A stretch of 64,000 nt of DNA from Anaerohabitans sp964387285 (lineage in GTDB: Bacteria; Zhuqueibacterota; Zhuqueibacteria; Residuimicrobiales; Residuimicrobiaceae): positions 30,998-94,997 of the forward strand of contig CAYLWO010000014.1 of the NCBI GenBank assembly GCA_964387285.1, in the 5' to 3' direction. Below the pieces are notes generated by a model. It ran no database searches and was not told the DNA's origin. It was given only the letters and a program-made list of their open reading frames with translations. Each line of letters starts with the position of its first letter. Within the stretch, counting starts at the first letter, position 1. A program made the translations under genes and the position numbers. Below are positions 33,705-42,082 of this stretch, in pieces.

Positions 33705-34220
33705 TCAATCCTCTCGGTATCCTTTGGTAATCAGCATTTCCCGCAATTTGTTTTTAATACGAACGATACGAACGCTGATATTGCTTTTGCTCAGCCCGGT
33801 AATTTCTGCGATTTCCTGATAATTATATTCTTCCAGATACAAAAGTATGATAGCGCGATCCAGCGTCGCCAGTTCCCGGATGCATGCGTACAACAGCCGG
33901 ATCCCTTCAGTATCCGGAACGGGCGCGGATGCAAACATTTCAAAAGAGGCATACGACTCTGCCGTACTTTCAGGTTGCGTTTTATATTTACGACGATGCA
34001 TCAGCGCCGTATTGAGCGCTACACGATACATCCACGTTGAAAAGGCGGAACGGCCATCGAAAGATGGCCAGGCCCGCCAGAGTTGCAGCAGGATATCCTG
34101 AATCAGATCCTGTGCTTCCATCTCTTCCTTTGCATAGATCGACCGAATTCGCCAGATTATTCCTTGATGTTCATAGACTCGATCAACAAACGCTTGTTGT
34201 CCCTCACGGGTCAGTTTCAT
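33705..34220 (-). CDS. ECF-type RNA polymerase sigma factor
   Basis: 171 residues from the ATG at 34220, preceded by AAGGATGGGG. The frame is open 54 nt further up, without a better site. Region 2: 'QDLIQDILLQLWRAWPSFDG' and 'SAFSTWMYRVALNTALMHRR'. Region 4: 'LATLDRAIILLYLEEYNYQE' and 'IAEITGLSKSNISVRIVRIK'. It directs polymerase to a stress or envelope regulon. It is coupled to the membrane protein just downstream. The gap 34221-34693 separates it from a divergent secreted-protein gene and holds the promoter and leader described at 34535-34659. Confidence 0.93.
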   Translation of the reverse strand: MKLTREGQQAFVDRVYEHQGIIWRIRSIYAKEEMEAQDLIQDILLQLWRAWPSFDGRSAFSTWMYRVALNTALMHRRKYKTQPESTAESYASFEMFASAPVPDTEGIRLLYACIRELATLDRAIILLYLEEYNYQEIAEITGLSKSNISVRIVRIKNKLREMLITKGYRED

Positions 34221-34534
34221 TCCCCATCCTTTTAATCGTACCGCAAAACAGCCGTGCATCCTGCTCATTGACACGGCTTTGTTCCGTCGCCGGTCATTAT
34301 CAGAATCATAAAGTTAGTTGCAAAAAGGTGAAAATCACTACATTATTTTACATTTTTTTTTAAAACTTGTTATGCACGACCCGATTATTTTATAGATCAG
34401 AGCGACATGAAATAATCAACTTTCCTATAGAGCAGAGACGCCTTTCGTTTGCATTTGCTATTCTGCATGCATACAAAACCGACGTCAATTTCCCGGCTCT
34501 GGCCGGTTGAGAATGGCCATGCAACAGAATTCTC

Positions 34535-34563
34535 TTGCATTTTTCTTAATTTTAATTTATTAT
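34535..34563 (+). promoter_or_regulatory. Promoter of leader A
   Basis: TTGCAT, 17 bp, TATTAT (overlapped by a TATAAT at 34561). Same architecture as 39552-39580 and 58208-58236. The upstream part of the gap (34221-34530) shows nothing recognisable. Confidence 0.6.
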
Positions 34564-34572
34564 AATACAACA

Positions 34573-34659
34573 GTCATGTGGCTTTGCGGGGATACCCATC
34601 CACAGTATGAAAAGGCATGATAAATCCCTCAAGACAGGAATTTATAATGTCTTTTTTTT
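34573..34659 (+). ncRNA. Attenuator/riboswitch-like leader A
   Basis: The predicted transcript has a stem TGTGG/CCACA enclosing GGG-GATA-CCC, then GGCATGAT at 34614-34621. GGCAT (34614-34618) pairs with ATGTC (34647-34651) through an AT-rich stem ending in eight Ts: an intrinsic terminator 35 bp before the next gene. GGGAT (34589-34593) can instead pair with ATCCC (34624-34628), which would break that terminator. A 14-codon ORF (34576-34620) ends at the TGA inside GGCATGAT, so leader-peptide attenuation is an alternative. Related leaders: 39588 and 58244. Confidence 0.5.
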
Positions 34660-34693
34660 ATTCACCTACTTTATGTAAAACAGGGGGCAGGCA

Positions 34694-35815
34694 ATGAAAA
34701 GATCGCGGTACAATCACCTTTTAGTCTTCGTGGCATTGTTCTCCGTGTTGATCGGCACTGCCGCGGCTACGGTCGACACACGACTGGTCTATGTCAGCAA
34801 CACCTATAATACGCCCTCAGCCGGACAAGGCACACTTGTCCTCCGTGTTGAAGCAATCAACAATCTCACTTCAGATCAGCGAGTCTCCCATTTTTACGAT
34901 GCCTTTGTCTTGGGGGAAAACCTCAGGCTGGCATGCCCTGCTGCCGGCAACGTCACTTTTTCGTCCCAATTTTTTGCATATACTACAGTTGAAACCTACA
35001 ATCCCAGCACCGGCGTTATCTCATATCAATATGACAAAGGCGCCGGGCCTTTCCATGATCTGCCGGCCGGCACGTCCAGTATCGTGACCATTACGATTGT
35101 CTACAACATGTCGTCCGTACATAGCGCCGTCTCCTGGACTGTGGCAGCGGATTATTCCGTGTTAGATAATAAATCTGCCAGTGTGGCCGGCTCTGAACAA
35201 TCCATACCGGCGCAGCTGCAGGACGTTACACTGCCCGTAGAGTTGACCGTCTTTACCGCTTCCATTGATGAAAAAAATCAAATCGTACTTGAATGGAGCA
35301 CAGAAAGCGAAATAGACAATATCGGATTCAACATTTATCGCAGCAGGACCGAGTCGGGCGTTTACAGAAAAATCAACAACACCCTCATTCCCGGCGCCGG
35401 AACAACCTCGCAGCGCACAGACTATACCTACATTGACGAACAAGCGACGCCGGAGCAGATGTGGTTCTACCGACTCGAATGCCTGGACGTCAATGGCGCC
35501 GGCAAGCGTTATGAACCGGTCGGACTGGCCGGCGTCGCTAGGGCCATTCCAGATGCGTATGCACTGCGACAAAATTATCCGAATCCTTTCAATCCCACCA
35601 CCTCGATTGAATTTGCATTGCCCACAGAGGAAAGGATCTCGATAAAAATCTATACGCTTCTGGGCCGGCAGGTAGCCGTGCTGGCAGACGGACTATATTC
35701 GGCAGGAATTCATCAAATCGCTTGGAATGCCGGGCGTCTGGCTGACGGCGTTTATCTTTATGTCCTGCAAGCAGGAAATTATCAGGAAACACGGAAAGCC
35801 ATATTGCTCAGATAA
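34694..35815 (+). CDS. Secreted protein with C-terminal sorting domain
   Basis: 373 residues with a signal peptide in 'LLVFVALFSVLIGTAAATVD'. Residues 27-180 are an all-beta domain of unknown family. Residues about 185-275 look like a fibronectin-type linker domain ('LEWSTESEIDNIGFNIYRSR', 'QMWFYRLECLDVNGAGKRYE'). The last 80 residues are the 'YPNPFNPTTSIEFALP' sorting domain (FlgD/T9SS-like), ending in 'DGVYLYVLQAGNYQETRKAI'. It should be exported and attached to, or released from, the outer surface. Expression probably passes through the leader at 34573-34659. GGGGGCAGG precedes the ATG. Confidence 0.85.
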   Translation: MKRSRYNHLLVFVALFSVLIGTAAATVDTRLVYVSNTYNTPSAGQGTLVLRVEAINNLTSDQRVSHFYDAFVLGENLRLACPAAGNVTFSSQFFAYTTVETYNPSTGVISYQYDKGAGPFHDLPAGTSSIVTITIVYNMSSVHSAVSWTVAADYSVLDNKSASVAGSEQSIPAQLQDVTLPVELTVFTASIDEKNQIVLEWSTESEIDNIGFNIYRSRTESGVYRKINNTLIPGAGTTSQRTDYTYIDEQATPEQMWFYRLECLDVNGAGKRYEPVGLAGVARAIPDAYALRQNYPNPFNPTTSIEFALPTEERISIKIYTLLGRQVAVLADGLYSAGIHQIAWNAGRLADGVYLYVLQAGNYQETRKAILLR

Positions 35816-35858
35816 GAAAAAATTAACAGACTTTATAAATATCCTCATCGCATAAAAA

Positions 35859-35938
35859 ATCCGTCACCGGGTAAAAGCTGTTGCTTTTTGCTCATTTATG
35901 GACTAATTTACAAGCAGTGAATAGACCAGGTGACGGAT
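35859..35938. terminator. Long nested stem-loop between secreted-protein gene and aminopeptidase C
   Basis: ATCCGTCACCGGGT (35859-35872) pairs with ACCAGGTGACGGAT (35925-35938) with one mismatch. Inside is AAAAGC-TGTT-GCTTTTT, a small hairpin with a short T-run. It probably ends the upstream transcript; the outer arms may belong to a small insertion. Confidence 0.5.
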
Positions 35939-36056
35939 GACCGGATATTTTTTCTTCTGCGATCCAGATCCCCTTCACTCTGTTCGCCGTTTCATTCCTT
36001 TTCCATTTTCAGTTCAGCTGAATTATGCATCATCAGTGATAACTTGGGAGGCTATA

Positions 36057-37439
36057 ATGAAAAAAATTTTTTCGGCCTTTTTTCTAACCATGCTGTTTTA
36101 TCTATCTTCTGCAGCACAAAGCGTGGCGCATCTGGATCAAAAGCTGTTGCATGATTTGGCGCAATCATGTCCGCAGGACGCACAACTCAAAGCTGCGCAA
36201 AACGCGCTGGCGCAGGTGGACGGCAATAAAATCTCGCAAAATTGGCAAAAAATCACCAGTGTGGACCCCTATTTTTCCCTTCGCCTCAAGGATCAAAAAA
36301 TCACCGATCAAAAAGCTACCGGCAGATGCTGGATGTTTTCCGCCTTGAATATCATTCGTCCCATGATAAAAGAAAAGCTCGACTGCGAAGACATCGAGTT
36401 GTCGCAAAACTATCTCTATTTTTACGAAAAACTGGAAAAAGCGAATTTGTATCTCAACGCGATTATCGAGACCCGGGAAAAGCCGTATACGGACCGGTCC
36501 GTTGAAAATCTCTTTAAAACAACAGTCCAGGACGGGCAAAACTGGCTCGGTTTCATGGGTCTGGTGAAAAAGTACGGTGTGGTGCCCAAAAGCGTCATGC
36601 CGGAAACCTACAGTTCGTCGAATTCGAACCATGTGAATAAAGCGCTCAGCCTCAAGTTGAAACAAGCGGCCATGAAGATCAGACATGGAAATAAGGAAAA
36701 AATACCAGAGATCAAATGGCAGGCATTGAAAGACGTTTACAAGATACTTGCCGTCAATTTTGGCGTTCCGCCCCAAGAGTTCACCTGGCGATACGAAAAA
36801 AAAGATAAAAACCTGGCAACGCTAAAAACACTCTCCCCGCAACAGTTCTATCATGAATATACCGGCGATGAACTGGACAACTATTATCCGCTCTACTCCA
36901 TCCCGACGCTGGCATTCAATAAAAAATATGAAATCGATCTCAACCGTATCGTCAGCAGTGAACAGAATATGTATTTTGTCAATGTGCCTTTGGAGGTCAT
37001 GAAAGAAATCGCGAAGACCTCATTGCTGGACAGTTCTACGGTGTGGTTCGGTTGCGATGTCGGGCAGCAATCCAGCACCGAGAACGGTTTGATGACTTCC
37101 CAGTTGCTGGATTTCGAGTCCTTGTATGGTATGGACTTTACGCTATCGCGTACGGAGCTCTTCGAAACCTATAGCAGCTCTCCGGGGCACAACATGGTGT
37201 TCACGGGCATTGATATCGTTGACGGTAAAATCATCAAGTGGCTGGTGGAAAATTCCTGGGGCAATACCAGAGGCAAAGACGGCTACCTGTATATGCTGGA
37301 TGATTGGTTTGACCAATTTGTTCAGGTGATTGTCATCCACAAAAAATACATACCGCAAAACATTTTTGCGATCTTTGATGCTAAAGCGACGGTGCTGCCG
37401 GCCTGGGATCCCATGCTGGAGATGATGGATAAGAAATAA
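36057..37439 (+). CDS. Secreted bleomycin-hydrolase/aminopeptidase C-type cysteine peptidase
   Basis: 460 residues from the ATG at 36057. GGGAGG precedes it and it opens a signal peptide (MKKIFSAFFLTMLFYLSSAA), so the 40-residue upstream extension is rejected. Peptidase C1B motifs: Cys in 'QKATGRCWMFSALNIIRP', His in 'SSPGHNMVFTGIDIV', Asn in 'KWLVENSWGNTRGKDGYLYM'. 'ELSQNYLYFYEKLEKAN' and 'VWFGCDVGQQSS' are also typical. Most PepC/bleomycin hydrolases are cytoplasmic hexamers; a signal peptide implies the periplasm or outside, where it would trim peptides. It is followed by a fragment of another peptidase. Confidence 0.92.
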   Translation: MKKIFSAFFLTMLFYLSSAAQSVAHLDQKLLHDLAQSCPQDAQLKAAQNALAQVDGNKISQNWQKITSVDPYFSLRLKDQKITDQKATGRCWMFSALNIIRPMIKEKLDCEDIELSQNYLYFYEKLEKANLYLNAIIETREKPYTDRSVENLFKTTVQDGQNWLGFMGLVKKYGVVPKSVMPETYSSSNSNHVNKALSLKLKQAAMKIRHGNKEKIPEIKWQALKDVYKILAVNFGVPPQEFTWRYEKKDKNLATLKTLSPQQFYHEYTGDELDNYYPLYSIPTLAFNKKYEIDLNRIVSSEQNMYFVNVPLEVMKEIAKTSLLDSSTVWFGCDVGQQSSTENGLMTSQLLDFESLYGMDFTLSRTELFETYSSSPGHNMVFTGIDIVDGKIIKWLVENSWGNTRGKDGYLYMLDDWFDQFVQVIVIHKKYIPQNIFAIFDAKATVLPAWDPMLEMMDKK

Positions 37440-37470
37440 CATTCTCCCAGCCTGCAAAGAAGATAAACCG

Positions 37471-38135
37471 ATGAAGAAAACCACAGTGATATTCGATCTG
37501 CCGCGTCGGGAGGTTTATTCGTGCGTCTATTATTGGGAAGAAAAGAATAAAAACGCATACTCGTCGTTCAGGTGTTTCGTTCGGGAGGTGCGCTGCAAAT
37601 GATGGCGCGCAAGCTGACCAGCGCGCCTTTCCCGCAAAAGGATAAACTGATTCGCGACCTCATGGGTATCTTGACCGAAGCGCAAATCGGCAATCCCCTG
37701 ACCTTTCCCATGTGCGGTTTTTGCAGCGACGATTGGGTTTTGGCCATGTCAGCAAAAAAAACCTACATCCCTCTCGAGCAATTGGGGCCGGATCATGAAT
37801 CCTGGGGCATGAAGGACAACGGGGACGGCAGACAGGCGATACTCGACAAGGCAAAACAGCACCAGGCTTATGCGGAAACAGGCTCCTTTGGCCACTATCT
37901 GTTTAACACCTATGGCGTTAAAAAAATAAAGCTGTTGCAGCGCCTCTCTCAGGAAAAAAACAGGCCCTGGCAAGAAGCGTTCGGCGCCAGCTTGCCGGAA
38001 TTGGAAGCCAATTGGCTAAAAAGTCTGCCGATGAAACAGGAGAATGAAACGATCACTCGGTTGCTGAAAAATCCTGAGACGGCTTGTGCGGAAGCGCAGA
38101 AATGGATAATAAACAGAAAACCGACTGAGAAATAA
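37471..38135 (+). pseudogene. Remnant of a peptidase-MA-like protein in two overlapping frames
   Basis: A 43-codon ORF (37471-37602) overlaps by ATGA a 178-codon ORF starting at 37599, which has GGGAGG before its ATG. The second ORF ends with 'SFGHYLFNTYGVKKIKLLQR' and 'EAFGASLPELEANWLKSL', the C-terminal signature of peptidase-MA-like gluzincins. The HExxH region expected before it is absent. Most likely the front of the gene was lost. The good coupling signals mean the short proteins could still be made. No signal peptide remains. Confidence 0.5.
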
Positions 38136-38207
38136 ACGGATTTCATCTTTTGATCGGATGATAAAAGATCCCATGACAAAAACGGCTTAAGGAAAGGATG
38201 ACATTCA

Positions 38208-39524
38208 TTGCGATCTTTATTATTAATACTTGTCACATTTATTATTTCCTCGGCCCAAACGCTCGACGAAATAGTAGAAAAACAAATACCAGATCTCGTT
38301 GCTGCTTTTCAATTTTTGCACGCAGCACCAGAGCTCTCTCATTTTGAAAAAAACACAGCACAATTCATGGCAGACAGGCTCAGAGCACTCGGCTATGATG
38401 TAACCGAACAATTCGGTCGATACAGAAATCCGCAACTCACCTGCTATGGCGTCGTCGCTGTGCTCAAGAACGGTCCAGGAGCAACCGTGCTTTTTCGTGC
38501 GGATATGGATGCATTGCCCCTCGAAGAAAAAACCGGTTTACCCTTTGCCAGCAGAGTCATGATGAAAAACGACCAGGGCGAAACCGTTCCGGTCATGCAT
38601 GCCTGCGGTCACGACCTCCATTGTACGGTATTGTTGGGCATTGCTAAAGCCCTGAAACAACTGCAACAGCATTGGTCCGGCACGCTCATGTTGATTGTCC
38701 AGCCTGCAGAAGAAGTAACCGACAGTGGCGGTTATGCCCTGATCAGAGCCGGCTTGTATGAAAAATTTTTTAAACCGGACTTTGCCCTGGCCTATCATAC
38801 CGCACCTCAGGTGCAGGCGGGATGCATACAATATATTCCAGGCAATTGTGGCGCTGATGCAACCGGCGTTGCCGTCATTGTTCAGGGCGTCGGCGGTCAT
38901 GGCGCAGCTCCGCAAAAAGCCATAGATCCGATTGTGTTATCAGCACAGATCATTTTGGCATTGCAGACCATTGTCAGTCGAGAAATCGATCCTTTTGAAC
39001 CAGCTGTGGTAACAGTCGGTTCCATTCATGGGGGCAGTGCGGATAATATCATACCCGACCGTGTGACCCTGCAATTGACCATACGCTGCTATAAAAAGGA
39101 AATTCGAGAAAAAATAATTGCCTCCATCAAACTTAAGTGCTTAAACCTGGCTGAATCCGTCGGCATGCCACAAGATCGTTTACCGGAGGTGCGGGTTAAA
39201 GGCAGTTGTGCCTCTGTGTACAATCAGCCTGAATTAACCGAACGCGTGGTAAAAAGCCTGGAAAGCGCCCTGGGCAAGGAGAATCTGCAACAGGGTACGC
39301 CGTCCACCGGCGCCGAGGATTTTGCCGCTTATAGCCTTGACGGTCAGGTACCAAGTGCTTTGTTCAGACTCGGCGTCACCGATTCATCTCTGCTTCGGTT
39401 AAGTAAAGCCGGCAAATCGATCCCCGGACTGCATTCCTCAGAGTATGTCATCACTGCAGAACCGGCCATCCGTGCAGGGGTGATAGGTATGTCCGCCGCA
39501 ATAATGGATTTAATGAAAAAGTAA
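38208..39524 (+). CDS. Secreted M20-family amidohydrolase/carboxypeptidase
   Basis: 438 residues from a TTG at 38208 behind GGAAAGG; the signal peptide is MRSLLLILVTFIISSAQT. M20D features: 'LHAAPELSHFEKNTAQFMAD', 'LFRADMDALPLEEKTGLPFA', metal ligands in 'MHACGHDLHCTVLLGIAKAL', 'VQPAEE', 'YHTAP', and the dimerisation domain around 'GVGGHGAAPQKAIDPI'. It ends with 'STGAEDFAAYS'. It resembles hippurate hydrolase/IAA-amino-acid hydrolases and would cleave N-acyl amino acids or dipeptides outside the cytoplasm. Likely part of the exported peptide-degrading set. Confidence 0.9.
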   Translation: MRSLLLILVTFIISSAQTLDEIVEKQIPDLVAAFQFLHAAPELSHFEKNTAQFMADRLRALGYDVTEQFGRYRNPQLTCYGVVAVLKNGPGATVLFRADMDALPLEEKTGLPFASRVMMKNDQGETVPVMHACGHDLHCTVLLGIAKALKQLQQHWSGTLMLIVQPAEEVTDSGGYALIRAGLYEKFFKPDFALAYHTAPQVQAGCIQYIPGNCGADATGVAVIVQGVGGHGAAPQKAIDPIVLSAQIILALQTIVSREIDPFEPAVVTVGSIHGGSADNIIPDRVTLQLTIRCYKKEIREKIIASIKLKCLNLAESVGMPQDRLPEVRVKGSCASVYNQPELTERVVKSLESALGKENLQQGTPSTGAEDFAAYSLDGQVPSALFRLGVTDSSLLRLSKAGKSIPGLHSSEYVITAEPAIRAGVIGMSAAIMDLMKK

Positions 39525-39551
39525 TTCATTCTCATTGGTTGTAGTTTCCCC

Positions 39552-39580
39552 TTGCATATTTTCTCAATTTACTATATACT
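39552..39580 (+). promoter_or_regulatory. Promoter of leader B
   Basis: TTGCAT, 17 bp, TATACT. It lies 116 bp before the ATG of the M6-like protease gene, with leader B between. Confidence 0.6.
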
Positions 39581-39587
39581 AATACCA

Positions 39588-39682
39588 AGATTCGCATGGC
39601 TATTGCGGGAATAGCCACAGCATGAACGATACGGCATGATGGATCGTAAGCAAATAACGATGCATAATGCCTTTTTGTTTTT
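39588..39682 (+). ncRNA. Attenuator/riboswitch-like leader B
   Basis: The transcript starts with a perfect stem TGGCTATT-GCGGG-AATAGCCA, then CAGCATGAACGATAC and GGCATGAT (39633-39640). The terminator is GGCAT (39633-39637) with ATGCC (39667-39671), strengthened by ATCGT (39643-39647) with ACGAT (39657-39661), ending TTTTTGTTTTT. The same ATCGT can pair with an upstream ACGAT (39626-39630), a mutually exclusive antiterminator. Short ORFs 39596-39625 and 39622-39639 end in GCATGA. The gene's ribosome-binding site follows immediately. Confidence 0.55.
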
Positions 39683-39696
39683 AAGAGGAACAGATT

Positions 39697-41592
39697 ATGA
39701 GACTCCACAAAACGCTCCATCATAAAACAGGCGACTTGCCATCTTTCCTCATAGCTGCCCTGTTCTTGCTCGTTACGCTTTTCAGCGCTGAAACCGCGAT
39801 TGGACAGGCTGTACCCAGTCCCTCTTCATTTGCCGCAGATCAAATCGTCCTGTTCAGGAATGCCAACTTTCAGGGCGCCTGTGCCGTTCGCGGCAGGGGC
39901 AATTATCCGACCGCATCAAGCGCCGGCATACCGGACAATTGGGTCTCTTCCTTTAATTGTGGACCTTCGGTTCAGGTGCGCGTATATGAAAAAGCTTACT
40001 TTGAGGGCAAATCCGAGCTCTTTACCCAGGGCGCCGCATCTCTCGGCAATCATCCCATCGGCAACGATCGCATCTCTTCATTCAAAGTGCAACCGCTGGG
40101 TACGCAGGAGGGGGCAGTCGTCGGCGGTACGGTCGGCCTTTTCAAGGACAATAATTATCACGGCCCCTATGTTGTGTTGAACGTCGGCGGCTACTATAAT
40201 GCCGCTGACATTGGGCTTCTTGATAATACCATCTCTTCCATCAAAGTAGGCGCTAATGTCAAAGTGACGTTGTACGAAAAGGATTATTTTCAGGGATCGC
40301 ACAAAACCGTGCAAGCTGACATCCCCGCTCTAGCCAAGATCGGATTTAATGATAAAATCTCCTCTTTGCTCATCAGCTACACCAACTCGCAAGCGCCCGC
40401 CATGATCGGCAATTCAACGGAAGCGTCGTTGGTAACCAAAGCGGTAAAACCGATTCGGATGCTGCACAAACAACCGCGCGCCAGCCGGGATGTTGTCGGC
40501 ATCCTGTTCGACATGCACTGTGCCGATTCCGCAGCCCCGACCGTGCAAGAAGCTGAAAATATGATGGAGCAAGTCAGTGATTACTTTACGGAAAACAGCG
40601 CCGGCCGGTTATCCATAAATGTTGTCGGCGTTTTGGGCCCGTACAACGCCAAGCATGCATGCGCTTTTTACAGCCTGCAACAAAACAAAGACAGCGATGG
40701 AGACGGGTTCAAGACCGAGGCGTGGGCAAAATATAAGGAAGCCGTGGTTGCAGCGGCAAACCAATTCAACTTTAGTCTGTACGATCGCAACAACGATAAA
40801 GCCATTACCAAAGATGAACTGGTCATCGTCATTCTGGTGCCGGGAACCTATTCCAGAGGCTTTACCAGACAGGTTCTGGATAAAGAGGTGCCCTCGAAAA
40901 AGTTGCTGAAAGTTAACGGCGTGACGATTAAAGACGACATTGTCGAGCTGTATATGAACTCGGCGCCGCTGAACATCAGCACCAACGGCATGCTTCTCCA
41001 TGAGCTCTCGCATATTATTCTCAACCACACCGATTATTATGTCATGCCGAATCCCATGCATGCCTATTCGCCCGGCACCTACTCGCCCATGGACATGCCG
41101 GAGCGGCAGAGTCATCTCGATCCGGTGGCCAAGTGCAAGTTCGGCTGGGTTTTCCCCAAGGTCATCACCAGGTCGGGACAACATACACTGGAAGCGGTGG
41201 AGACCGGTCATACGGTTTGGCTATTGATGGATCCGCGCAAGGGAAGCGACGAATATTTCATTATTGAGAATCGTTGCCAACAACTCCCCACCTTTGATCG
41301 CGATCTCTACGACCTGGGGCTGGCCATATGGCATGTCATTGAGAAAGAATCCATCTGGAAAAATTTATCCTCTCCGCCCAGCCCGTTCGATGACTGGGGC
41401 AGACGCGGCGTCCGCCTGATCCGAAGCAGCCAACCGCCCAATGATTCTTTTGCGCTCTGGCACGGACCCACTGCCGCCCTCTCCCAGGTCACTCTGCACT
41501 GGGCAAACGGCAAAGCAAGCGGATTCTCGTTAAAGGATATTTCCACCAGCGGTCAATATATGACCGCGAAAATTACGATACCGAATTGGTAA
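39697..41592 (+). CDS. Secreted beta/gamma-crystallin plus M6-like metalloprotease
   Basis: 631 residues with an N-terminal signal segment (about 14-36). Two beta/gamma-crystallin domains follow at about 48-132 and 144-228 ('IVLFRNANFQGACAVRG', 'VYEKAYFEGKSELFTQGA', 'VGLFKDNNYHGPYVV', 'TLYEKDYFQGSHKTV'), which often bind calcium. Residues about 265-631 are an M6 (immune inhibitor A)-like metalloprotease with H435-E436-L-S-H439 in 'MLLHELSHIILNHT'. An EF-hand-like 'DRNNDKAITKDE' is at about 363-374 and 'DSDGDGF' near 332. Calcium-stabilised extracellular protease is the best reading. The combination of folds is unusual. AAGAGGAAC precedes the ATG; leader B sits directly upstream. Confidence 0.82.
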   Translation: MRLHKTLHHKTGDLPSFLIAALFLLVTLFSAETAIGQAVPSPSSFAADQIVLFRNANFQGACAVRGRGNYPTASSAGIPDNWVSSFNCGPSVQVRVYEKAYFEGKSELFTQGAASLGNHPIGNDRISSFKVQPLGTQEGAVVGGTVGLFKDNNYHGPYVVLNVGGYYNAADIGLLDNTISSIKVGANVKVTLYEKDYFQGSHKTVQADIPALAKIGFNDKISSLLISYTNSQAPAMIGNSTEASLVTKAVKPIRMLHKQPRASRDVVGILFDMHCADSAAPTVQEAENMMEQVSDYFTENSAGRLSINVVGVLGPYNAKHACAFYSLQQNKDSDGDGFKTEAWAKYKEAVVAAANQFNFSLYDRNNDKAITKDELVIVILVPGTYSRGFTRQVLDKEVPSKKLLKVNGVTIKDDIVELYMNSAPLNISTNGMLLHELSHIILNHTDYYVMPNPMHAYSPGTYSPMDMPERQSHLDPVAKCKFGWVFPKVITRSGQHTLEAVETGHTVWLLMDPRKGSDEYFIIENRCQQLPTFDRDLYDLGLAIWHVIEKESIWKNLSSPPSPFDDWGRRGVRLIRSSQPPNDSFALWHGPTAALSQVTLHWANGKASGFSLKDISTSGQYMTAKITIPNW

Positions 41593-41620
41593 CAATCTCG
41601 ATCAAAGACCGGTAATAAAA

Positions 41621-41728
41621 ATGTTACCATGCACTCACTGCGGCAAAGAAATCGGAAACAAAAACATCATCGCCTCCATTTCCGGCAGCATCATGGGAGA
41701 CGAAACAATTTTTCTCTTCTGCTCATAA
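41621..41728 (+). pseudogene. Truncated zinc-ribbon protein next to a repeat element
   Basis: 35 codons: MLPCTHCGKEIG, then 'ASISGSIMGDETIFLFCS' and stop. The CxxC opening and a lone late Cys look like the first half of a short zinc-ribbon protein whose second CxxC is missing. It ends 22 bp before the repeat at 41751, which suggests that repeat insertion or deletion removed the rest. Low certainty because of length. The remainder of the gap 41593-42082, including 41893-42082, shows nothing recognisable. Confidence 0.4.
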
Positions 41729-41750
41729 TACCTGCAATTAATAAAGTATG

Positions 41751-41892
41751 CAGAGCTGTTTGAGCGCCAGCTGCGCGAGCTAACCTAGCCTGGGCCGCCA
41801 AGCCCAGGTATAAAACGCATAAATCCAAGCGCTGAAAGCGCGCGATAGGTCCATCTCTGCAGAAATATGGGCCCTATTAACATTCATAAATT
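41751..41892 (+). repeat. Partial copy of the GAGCGCC/CCTGGGCC repeat element
   Basis: Runs CAGAGCTGTTTGAGCGCC, CCTAGCCTGGGCCGCC, AAGCGCTGAAAGCGCGCGAT, AGGTCCATCTC, to CATTCATAAATT. It matches 60708-60849 closely but lacks the right-hand inverted arm that the other copy has. Confidence 0.85.
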
Positions 41893-42082
41893 ATACACTC
41901 GCCAAAATAAAATTGTTCGATTTTTCCACACCCTGATGAGTTTGATAAAATGCCTTTTTGACCAACTTGTCAATGGCAATAAGCTTGAAATATTCGCCTG
42001 CATCTAAAAAATGATTGAAACAGACTCTATTATTTTGTAAAATGAGCAATAGACTCTCACCCAAGCGAGGCCTTATCAAACC

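Noticed and set aside
41891..42079. 62-aa minus-strand frame between the repeat and the Nif3-like gene
   Set aside because: No motif, no convincing start signal, and it borders a repeat; more likely non-coding.
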